From assembly GCA_938021445.1 (NCBI GenBank), contig CALIGR010000013.1, positions 1 through 7,636 on the forward strand: a DNA stretch of 7,636 nt, read 5' to 3'. Source of the stretch: an uncultured Candidatus Altimarinota bacterium (lineage in GTDB: Bacteria > Patescibacteriota > Gracilibacteria > UBA4473). Below the pieces are notes generated by a model, which was not told where the DNA came from, did no database searches, and saw only the letters and a list, made by a program, of their open reading frames with translations. Below, in pieces: positions 1 through 5,446 of the stretch. A program made the position numbers and the translations under genes. The first letter of the stretch is position 1; every line of letters begins with the position of its first letter.

Positions 1-1089
1 CATAGTAGACTCAAGGAAGCCTTCAGTTTCCGTTCCTGGTCGAAACCCTGGAATATAACCACTTCGTTTTTGGATGTTCTCAGCGATTTTCTTTGGATCG
101 AAAACAATAGAAACATAGAAGAAAGTAAATCCAAAGATGAGTAGCGCGTAGACAACGTTGTAATATACAGAGGGCGAAGATGGATTGAAGTTCGCTAGAA
201 TCCAGTTTGATATAGATTGGAAAGTCGCGTTAGCCCCCTCACTCCCGAGTTGGGCCATGATAGACGGGAAAGATATGACCGAAATCGCGAAGATAATCGG
301 GATCATCCCCGCTTGATTGATTTTTAGGGGCAAAAATGACTTTTGCTGCACGCTGCCTTTTTTACCAGTGTAGACAACTTGCACTCGGCGCTCAGCCTCG
401 GTGATGTACACAACGAAGATGGTCAACAAGATAGTCGCAATAATAAGAAGCGCTATAATTGGGGGAGTTGCCCCAGCAAAAGTTCCGGCGATTTGTTGTG
501 GAACGATTGAAACAATCCCGGCGAAGATAAGAAGTGAAATACCGTTTCCGATACCTCTCTCAGTGATAAGTTCTCCAAGCCACATAAGCAGGATAGTCCC
601 GGCGGTTACCGTGAGCATCATTGGGAGCATGGTGGTCATGTCAGTCGTATCGATTATCGGAGTAGGTGAAAATCGATTTATAAGCAACATCATTCCGTAA
701 CTTTGAGCAAAGGCGAGTGGTACGGTGAGCCATCGAGTGTACTGGGCAATTTTCATTTGTCCGGCTTCTCCTTCTTTTTTGAGGTTTTCAATCTGCGGGA
801 TAATCACGCCAAGAAGTTGCATGATAATCGAGGCATTGATGTATGGAGTTAGCCCCATAAGCACAATAGAGAAATTTTCCATGGCCCCTCCAGTCAGCAG
901 CGAGAAGACACCAAGTGGACTTTGCCCTTGGTTGGCTAAAAGCAACTTAATGGCTTCTACGTCGGCTCCAGGGATAGTCACATGAGCCAGAACTCGAAAG
1001 AGAACAAGAATACCAATAGTGAAAAGAATTTTCTGTTTTAAGGCCGGAATAGCCCAGATGTGCGAAAGCGTTTCTAAAACTTTTTTCAT
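1..1089 (-). CDS. secY: Protein translocase subunit SecY (C-terminus beyond window)
   Basis: SecY is the central channel of the Sec translocon in the cytoplasmic membrane. It moves unfolded proteins outward with SecA, or inserts them with the ribosome. The minus strand is open from the ATG at 1089 to base 1, giving 363 residues against a usual 420-445, so roughly the last 60-80 residues are missing. The protein starts MKKVLETLSHIWAIP. TM1 is near residues 20-35. The plug region reads LLTGGAMENFSI (about 64-75), followed by TM2 with PYINASIIMQLL (82-93). The loop KKEGEAGQMKIAQYTRWLTV starts at about residue 104. The C4-type loop YITEAERRVQVVYTGKK lies in the middle. The C5 loop GGYIPGFRPGTETE is near 343-356, and its Arg350 matches the conserved E. 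coli Arg357. No ribosomal-protein gene precedes it; the upstream neighbour is a divergent response regulator. A weak AAGAAG lies just upstream of the ATG. The identification is very secure. Confidence 0.97.
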   Translation of the reverse strand, partial: MKKVLETLSHIWAIPALKQKILFTIGILVLFRVLAHVTIPGADVEAIKLLLANQGQSPLGVFSLLTGGAMENFSIVLMGLTPYINASIIMQLLGVIIPQIENLKKEGEAGQMKIAQYTRWLTVPLAFAQSYGMMLLINRFSPTPIIDTTDMTTMLPMMLTVTAGTILLMWLGELITERGIGNGISLLIFAGIVSIVPQQIAGTFAGATPPIIALLIIATILLTIFVVYITEAERRVQVVYTGKKGSVQQKSFLPLKINQAGMIPIIFAISVISFPSIMAQLGSEGANATFQSISNWILANFNPSSPSVYYNVVYALLIFGFTFFYVSIVFDPKKIAENIQKRSGYIPGFRPGTETEGFLESTM

Positions 1090-1103
1090 GACTTCTTATA
1101 TAT

Positions 1104-1119
1104 ACGCGGGCGGCCGCGT
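1104..1119 (-). promoter_or_regulatory. GC-rich hairpin in the secY 5' leader
   Basis: ACGCGG and CCGCGT form a perfect 6-bp inverted repeat with a 4-base loop, 14 bases before the secY ATG, in otherwise AT-rich DNA. Given the predicted start of transcription near 1129, it would lie inside a leader of about 40 nt. No T-run follows on either strand, so it does not look like an intrinsic terminator. It could be an RNA structure that tunes secY translation or stability, but that function is inferred. Confidence 0.4.
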
Positions 1120-1135
1120 TTGTAAATCTTGTGGC

Positions 1136-1163
1136 AATATAGAATTTTTGTCGTGTCTGACAA
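1136..1163 (-). promoter_or_regulatory. Probable secY promoter
   Basis: Read on the minus strand, TTGTCA (1163-1158, five of six matches to TTGACA) and TATATT (1141-1136, five of six matches to TATAAT) are separated by 16 bases. Transcription would begin near 1129, giving a leader of about 40 nt that includes the 1104-1119 hairpin. It is the best sigma70-like match in the 237-base divergent region, and it implies that secY heads its own transcript here. Confidence 0.45.
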
Positions 1164-1202
1164 CTTTAATTTGTTTAAACCTTTTCTAAAAGACGGGTGA
1201 TG

Positions 1203-1208
1203 TATAAT
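1203..1208 (+). promoter_or_regulatory. Candidate -10 box for the response regulator gene
   Basis: A perfect TATAAT lies 118 bases before the regulator ATG, without a convincing -35 box at standard spacing (TTTTCT at 1182-1187 leaves only 15 bases). A second candidate, TATAAC at 1311-1316, ends 10 bases before the ATG and would give a nearly leaderless transcript. The gene has no Shine-Dalgarno sequence just upstream of the ATG, which slightly favours the second. The two cannot be separated by eye. Confidence 0.3.
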
Positions 1209-1236
1209 TTGTGACGTTTTTTATGTTTGGAGAAAT

Positions 1237-1252
1237 CTGAGTTTTTCCTGAG
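1237..1252 (+). repeat. CTGAG direct repeat with 11-base period
   Basis: CTGAG occurs at 1237-1241 and again at 1248-1252, a start-to-start distance of 11 bases, upstream of an OmpR-family regulator gene. Regulators of this family generally bind as head-to-tail dimers to short direct repeats spaced about 10-11 bases. This is therefore a candidate autoregulatory operator, but five matching bases is a weak signal. Confidence 0.25.
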
Positions 1253-1326
1253 GGAATTATTTAAAAAAATTTGATTTACTGAAATATTTAGTTTAGCAAA
1301 AAGGTTGTTTTATAACATTCAATAAT

Positions 1327-2010
1327 ATGAAAGCGCTAATAGTTGACGATCACCCTGATATTGTAGAAATGCTGAGTGTCGTTTTAAAGAATGAGAAGTT
1401 TGAGGTCGACGCAGCCGTAAACGGAGAAGAGGCCGTCGAGTTTTGTCGGAGGCAGAAGTATGATCTGATTATTTTGGATTTGATGATGCCCAAAAAATCA
1501 GGGATAGAAGTTATTACGTCATTAAGATCACTTAAAATAGAAACCCCTATTTTAGTCTTATCAGCGCGAGGGCGAGTGGAGGATAAAACCCTCGCACTGA
1601 ATCTAGGAGCCGATGACTATCTGGTGAAAGATTTTGCGGTCTCAGAGCTAATGGCACGAGTAAAGAGTCTGCTTCGTCGAGCAAACGGTAACTGTCAAAA
1701 TATTATGCGCTGTGGTGGCTTGATGGTTAATTTGACGGATATGAGTGTCCGTAGGAAGGGGCATAATATTGCACTAACTAAAAAGGAATTCGCCCTTTTA
1801 AGTACTTTAATTTGGCATAAAAACCGAGTGACTTCTTTTGAGAAACTCGCAACCGCGGCCTGGGGGGAAATAAATCACGGAGATATTATCAATAAAATCA
1901 ACGTTCATATTAGGACCCTAAGAAACAAAGTAGATAGGCCCTTTGGCGAGCCACTTATTCAGACGGTACGGGGCTTTGGGTATAAACTGACTTGCCCACC
2001 TAACGATTAG
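1327..2010 (+). CDS. OmpR/CusR-type two-component response regulator
   Basis: A 227-residue cytoplasmic transcription regulator of full family length. The receiver domain (about 1-118) has the acidic pair Asp7/Asp8, the phospho-acceptor Asp51 in LIILDLMMPKKSG, Ser79 in VLSARG, the switch Tyr98 and the active-site Lys101. The usual Lys-Pro is Lys101-Asp102 here (DDYLVKDF). A winged-helix DNA-binding domain (about 128-223) follows, with LTKKEFALLSTL, a helix near INKINVHIRTLRNKVD and the ending TVRGFGYKL, a pattern most like the CusR/IrlR branch. No histidine kinase lies beside it, so its signal and partner are unknown. It is divergent from secY, and its last 11 bases overlap the end of ppdK on the other strand. 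The ATG at 1327 begins the conserved first strand (MKALIVDDH), so the start is firm although there is no clear ribosome-binding site. The family is certain; the target genes are not visible. Confidence 0.95.
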   Translation: MKALIVDDHPDIVEMLSVVLKNEKFEVDAAVNGEEAVEFCRRQKYDLIILDLMMPKKSGIEVITSLRSLKIETPILVLSARGRVEDKTLALNLGADDYLVKDFAVSELMARVKSLLRRANGNCQNIMRCGGLMVNLTDMSVRRKGHNIALTKKEFALLSTLIWHKNRVTSFEKLATAAWGEINHGDIINKINVHIRTLRNKVDRPFGEPLIQTVRGFGYKLTCPPND

Positions 2011-4639
2011 GACCCCACTTGCGTATGTAGCTCTGAGCTGAAGCAATACGAGCAATGGGCACTCGAAAAGGCGAACAAGAAACATAGTTGAAATCTTGAT
2101 GAAAGCAGAAATCAATAGAACTTGGATCGCCACCGTGCTCGCCGCAGATTCCAATTTTTATATCTTTGTTAGTTTGTCGACCTTTATCGACTCCAATGCG
2201 GATCAATTTACCAACGCCTTCACGGTCGAGGCTCTGAAATGGATCTTGTTCAATGAAATCTTTATCTATGTATTCGGGTAAAAATTTGCCTACATCATCT
2301 CGGGAATAACCAAAAGTCATCTGTGTTAGATCATTGGTTCCAAAAGAGAAAAAATCAGCTTCTCGCGCAATTTCATCAGCGACTAGACACGCCCGAGGAA
2401 TTTCAATCATCGTCCCAATCTTTATATCTACATTCGTTTTTTGTTTCATAAAGACTTCCGTTAAAACTAACTCAATTTCTTTTCTGAGGAAAGAAAGCTC
2501 CTTGGTGAGACCGACAAGCGGGATCATGATCTCAGGAAGAACAAGAATTCCCTCTTTTTGGCACTCGCAGGCGGCTTCAGAGATAGCCCTCGCTTGCATC
2601 CGAGCGATTTCGGGGAAAGTGATCATGAGCCGGCATCCACGATGACCCAGCATTGGGTTTACTTCGTGAAGGTTAAGCACTTGTTTTTTGAGTACTTCAA
2701 AGTCAACATTCATAGTCGCTGAGAGGGCTTCAATGTCGCTATCTTTCTGAGGTAAAAATTCGTGCAGTGGCGGATCCAAGAGTCGTATAGTGACAGGGTA
2801 GCCATCCATGGCTTTAAAAATGCCCTTAAAATCTTCTTTTTGAAAAGGTAAAAGTTTGGCTAAAACGTTTTGTCGACTGGCTTCATCGCCAGAGAGAATC
2901 ATCTCTCTCATGGCAGAGATTCTTTCTTCATCAAAAAACATGTGCTCGGTGCGACAAAGACCAATCCCCTTAGCTCCAAATTCGCGAGCTTTGGTAGCAT
3001 CTGTAGGGGTATCCGCATTAGCGCGGACTCTCATGCTCGCAATTTCGTCAGCCCAAAGAAGCACGGTTTGAAAGTTTTCATCGATAGCACTCGGCTCAGT
3101 CTCGCACTGACCGAGTATAACTTCTCCGGTACCACCATCGAGAGAAATAAAGTCGTTTTCCCCCAAAGTAAGCTCCCCGATGGAGAGTTGTTGTTCCGCC
3201 TCTCGTACAGTGATTTCATTAGCACCAGAAACACAAGGCTTCCCCATTCCACGAGCCACAACGGCTGCGTGTGAGGTCATGCCGCCACAAGCGGTCAAAA
3301 TTCCGACGGAGGCATCCATTCCGCTGATATCTTCGGGAGAGGTTTCATGTCGGACTAAAATAACGCTCTTTCCTTCCTTAGATAGTTTCTCAGCCGACTC
3401 CGAGGTGAAGGCTATTTGGCCAACAGCCGCTCCGGGAGAGGCGGGTAGCCCCGTCGTAAGCGTTTGTTTTTTAGAGCCAGTTTTGATCCTGGGATGTAGA
3501 ACCTGATCGAGTCCTTTGGCTTCAATTTTTAAGAGCGCCTCCGTTTTTTTTAAAAATCCTTCTTCTACAAGGTTGACCGCAATTTTTAACCCAGCCGCAG
3601 CGGACCGTTTTCCGGATCTAGTCTGAAGGATAAACAGCGTCTCATTTTCAATCGTAAACTCGATGTCCTGCATGTCCTTGAAGTGAGACTCTAGTTTTTT
3701 GGTTACGGCCAAAATATCGTCGTAAACTTTTGGCATAAGGGCTTGAAGTCCGCTGATTTCTTGTGGAGTCCGTATGCCAGCCACCACATCTTCTCCCTGA
3801 GCGTTGAGCAAGAACTCACCAAAGAGTGATTTTTCACCCGTACTTGGGTTTCTGGTAAAAAGAACGCCGGTACCAGAAGTATCGCCCAGGTTTCCAAATA
3901 CCATGGCCTGCACGTTTACAGCGGTTCCCATGTCTTCGGGAATATCGTAGATTCGTCTATAAGTGACCGCTCTTGAGTTGGTCCAAGATTTGAAGACAGC
4001 TTCAATAGAAAGTTTTAACTGTTTGACGGCGTCTTGAGGGAAATTCAGTCCTTTTTGTTCTTTTACCAAATTTTTATATTGCTCAATGATTTGCTGCCAA
4101 TCTTCAGCACTGAGATCTGTGTCTTTCGTGAAATTCTTCGTACTTTTATACTGAGTTAGTTTTTTTTCAAATTCGTGATGATCTATGCCCAGGACAACAT
4201 TACTAAACATTTGTATAAATCTTCGATACGCATCGTAAGCAAACCTGGGGTTGTCAGTTATAGTGGCTAAGGATTCAACGGTCTGATCGTTAAGACCAAG
4301 ATTGAGTACCGTATCCATCATTCCCGGCATAGACACTGGAGCGCCTGACCTGACAGAAACCAGGAGTGGGTTTTTAGTGCCTCCAAATTGTTTCTTTGTC
4401 TGAGTCTCTAGATCTTTTATTTCGTCTAAAATTTGTTCCCAACAGTTCTGGGGAAATTGGTTGCCTTCCCCCAGGTAGGCTAAGCAGGTTTTGGTCGCGA
4501 TGGTAAATCCAGGAGGGACGGGGATACCAAGCTGTACCATTTCAGCTAGATTAGCGCCTTTCCCCCCAAGCATTTTTTTTTGCTGGGCGTTTCCGTCGCG
4601 GAAGTTATAAACGAATTTGTTTTTTATGTCACTTTTCAT
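2000..4639 (-). CDS. ppdK: Pyruvate, phosphate dikinase
   Basis: The 879-residue cytoplasmic enzyme interconverts pyruvate + ATP + phosphate and phosphoenolpyruvate + AMP + diphosphate, serving glycolysis with PPi or gluconeogenesis. Its length matches the roughly 874-residue family. The N-terminal ATP-grasp domain (about 1-345) has LGGKGANL with Lys27, SVRSGAPVSMPGMMDTV with Arg97, and DIEFTIENETLFILQTRSGKR with Glu327, Gln339 and Arg341. The swivelling phosphohistidine domain (about 395-510) has GGMTSHAAVVARGMGKP with catalytic His457. The C-terminal TIM barrel (about 530-879) binds pyruvate/PEP. It shows GLCRTEHMFF (Arg563), TIRLLDPPLHEF (Arg619), MIEIPRA (Glu746), FGTNDLTQ (Asn769, Asp770) and ICGEHGGD with catalytic Cys832. 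All key residues are present, so it should be active. A weak purine stretch (TGAGA) precedes the ATG. Codons 19-27 contain a nine-A and a six-G run. The gene is divergent from msrA and convergent with the response regulator. Confidence 0.98.
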   Translation of the reverse strand: MKSDIKNKFVYNFRDGNAQQKKMLGGKGANLAEMVQLGIPVPPGFTIATKTCLAYLGEGNQFPQNCWEQILDEIKDLETQTKKQFGGTKNPLLVSVRSGAPVSMPGMMDTVLNLGLNDQTVESLATITDNPRFAYDAYRRFIQMFSNVVLGIDHHEFEKKLTQYKSTKNFTKDTDLSAEDWQQIIEQYKNLVKEQKGLNFPQDAVKQLKLSIEAVFKSWTNSRAVTYRRIYDIPEDMGTAVNVQAMVFGNLGDTSGTGVLFTRNPSTGEKSLFGEFLLNAQGEDVVAGIRTPQEISGLQALMPKVYDDILAVTKKLESHFKDMQDIEFTIENETLFILQTRSGKRSAAAGLKIAVNLVEEGFLKKTEALLKIEAKGLDQVLHPRIKTGSKKQTLTTGLPASPGAAVGQIAFTSESAEKLSKEGKSVILVRHETSPEDISGMDASVGILTACGGMTSHAAVVARGMGKPCVSGANEITVREAEQQLSIGELTLGENDFISLDGGTGEVILGQCETEPSAIDENFQTVLLWADEIASMRVRANADTPTDATKAREFGAKGIGLCRTEHMFFDEERISAMREMILSGDEASRQNVLAKLLPFQKEDFKGIFKAMDGYPVTIRLLDPPLHEFLPQKDSDIEALSATMNVDFEVLKKQVLNLHEVNPMLGHRGCRLMITFPEIARMQARAISEAACECQKEGILVLPEIMIPLVGLTKELSFLRKEIELVLTEVFMKQKTNVDIKIGTMIEIPRACLVADEIAREADFFSFGTNDLTQMTFGYSRDDVGKFLPEYIDKDFIEQDPFQSLDREGVGKLIRIGVDKGRQTNKDIKIGICGEHGGDPSSIDFCFHQDFNYVSCSPFRVPIARIASAQSYIRKWGPNR

Positions 4640-4680
4640 AGTCTCATTTTCTATAAAAAAAACAGAAAAACAAGGATAAT

Positions 4681-4686
4681 TTTATA
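4681..4686 (-). promoter_or_regulatory. Candidate -10 box for ppdK
   Basis: On the minus strand the sequence reads TATAAA, 41 bases before the ppdK ATG, which would give a leader of about 35 nt. TTTTAC lies 16 bases further upstream as a poor -35 match. TATAGA (4655-4650) is a second candidate that would leave almost no leader. The whole region is very rich in A and T, so chance matches are likely. Confidence 0.28.
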
Positions 4687-4690
4687 TTTT

Positions 4691-4748
4691 TTTAACTAAA
4701 AAGTAAAAACAATTAAAAATTGAAGAATTTATCAATAATTTAGTTAAA
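4691..4748. repeat. 10-base inverted repeat between ppdK and msrA
   Basis: TTTAACTAAA at 4691-4700 and its exact reverse complement TTTAGTTAAA at 4739-4748 flank 38 bases of AT-rich DNA. The left arm lies just upstream of the candidate ppdK -10 box and the right arm just upstream of the msrA -10 box. This symmetric placement suits a shared operator or a DNA-looping site, although low base complexity makes chance more plausible than usual. Confidence 0.35.
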
Positions 4749-4761
4749 CTTATAATAAGTT
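4747..4761. promoter_or_regulatory. 15-base palindrome covering the msrA -10 box
   Basis: AACTTATAATAAGTT is a perfect inverted repeat of two 7-base arms around one central A. It contains the msrA -10 box and stops 2 bases before the ATG. A dimeric repressor bound here would block transcription start directly. It shares 2 bases with the right arm of the 10-base inverted repeat. No regulator for it can be named from the window. Confidence 0.45.
4751..4756 (+). promoter_or_regulatory. msrA -10 box implying a leaderless mRNA
   Basis: A perfect TATAAT ends 7 bases before the msrA ATG at 4764. Transcription from it would begin at about 4762-4764, so the message would carry essentially no 5' leader. 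This agrees with the lack of any Shine-Dalgarno sequence. The -35 position has only TTTATC (4728-4733), a weak match. This could mean an activator is needed or that the -10 element dominates. Confidence 0.45.
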
Positions 4762-4763
4762 GC

Positions 4764-5438
4764 ATGAAATATTTAGCCTGGTTTGTCTTTGTCTCACTTA
4801 TAACCCTGAGTTTTGTTTTAGCTTTTAACACGAGGCTTTCCCAAAAAATGTTAAACCAACAAGAAATAAAACAAGTTACCAAGTCGGCTCTAGATAAGAA
4901 ATCGTTAGAAAAAGCGACTTTTGCTGGAGGATGCTTTTGGTGTACAGAAAGCGATTTTGAAAAACTAGAAGGAGTAGCAGCAGTAATCTCCGGTTTTGCT
5001 GGAGGAAGTGAAAAAGACCCGAGTTACGAGTCGGTCGCTTCAGGGCAAACCAGTCACCGAGAAGCGGTCCAGGTCATGTTTGATCCAGAAATTGTTAGCT
5101 ACGAGCAGCTACTCGATCACTTCTGGCGACATGTAGACCCGACGGATGATCAAGGTCAGTTTGTGGATCGTGGCTTTCAGTACGCCTCAGCTATTTTTTA
5201 TCATGATGAAAATCAAAAAAATCTGGCCGAGATATCTTTAGAAAAGTTAAAAAAATCAGGCATTTTCAAAGATCCAATCCTCACTCCTATTATTCCTGTA
5301 GGCAACTTTTATCCAGCGGAAGCATATCACCAGGATTTTTATCTCAAGCAGCCGCTTAAGTATAAATTTTATCGGTATGGTTCAGGTCGAGATCAGTTTC
5401 TGGAGTCGGTTTGGGGAAAAGTGACGGATGATTTATGA
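4764..5438 (+). CDS. msrA: Peptide-methionine (S)-S-oxide reductase MsrA, membrane-anchored or exported
   Basis: MsrA reduces the S epimer of methionine sulfoxide in proteins, repairing oxidative damage. The 224-residue protein begins with a hydrophobic stretch (about residues 4-21) after Lys2, a Sec signal peptide or membrane anchor without a lipobox, so the catalytic domain (about 50-215) probably works outside the cytoplasmic membrane. The active site is AGGCFWCTE, with nucleophile Cys57 and Glu62. Further family motifs are SGFAGG (76-81), QTSHREAVQV (95-104), HVDPTDDQGQFVDRG (123-137), FQYASAIFY (138-146) and AEAYHQDF (185-192). Cys57 and Cys60 are the only cysteines, so recycling would go through a Cys57-Cys60 disulfide or directly by an external reductant. 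The usual C-terminal resolving cysteines are absent. The start is fixed by the signal segment and by a TATAAT box just upstream. The recombinase gene follows after 8 bases, probably on the same transcript. Confidence 0.96.
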   Translation: MKYLAWFVFVSLITLSFVLAFNTRLSQKMLNQQEIKQVTKSALDKKSLEKATFAGGCFWCTESDFEKLEGVAAVISGFAGGSEKDPSYESVASGQTSHREAVQVMFDPEIVSYEQLLDHFWRHVDPTDDQGQFVDRGFQYASAIFYHDENQKNLAEISLEKLKKSGIFKDPILTPIIPVGNFYPAEAYHQDFYLKQPLKYKFYRYGSGRDQFLESVWGKVTDDL

Positions 5439-5446
5439 TGAGTTAA

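Noticed and set aside
401..985. Two plus-strand open frames (99 and 86 codons) at the left
   Set aside because: Both are antisense shadows of secY, whose conserved transmembrane and loop motifs are read on the minus strand.
1173..1180. GTTTAAAC palindrome in the secY/regulator intergenic region
   Set aside because: An isolated 8-base palindrome in AT-rich DNA with no second copy nearby is not enough to propose a site.
1224..1241. Five-codon open frame (MFGEI) upstream of the regulator
   Set aside because: It is too short, with no ribosome-binding site and no attenuator-like structure after it.
2029..2039. AGCTC-T-GAGCT inverted repeat just after the regulator stop
   Set aside because: The stem is only 5 bp with a 1-base centre and no T-run, and it lies inside the ppdK coding sequence, so it is not a credible terminator.
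2870..3274. Open frame of 134 codons on the plus strand inside ppdK
   Set aside because: It is antisense to the conserved phosphohistidine and barrel regions of PPDK, has no motif and no ribosome-binding site.
4691..4764. Possible dif recombination site near the Xer gene
   Set aside because: The palindromic DNA lacks two 11-base arms around a 6-base centre and does not match the conserved arm pattern. It fits promoter/operator DNA better.
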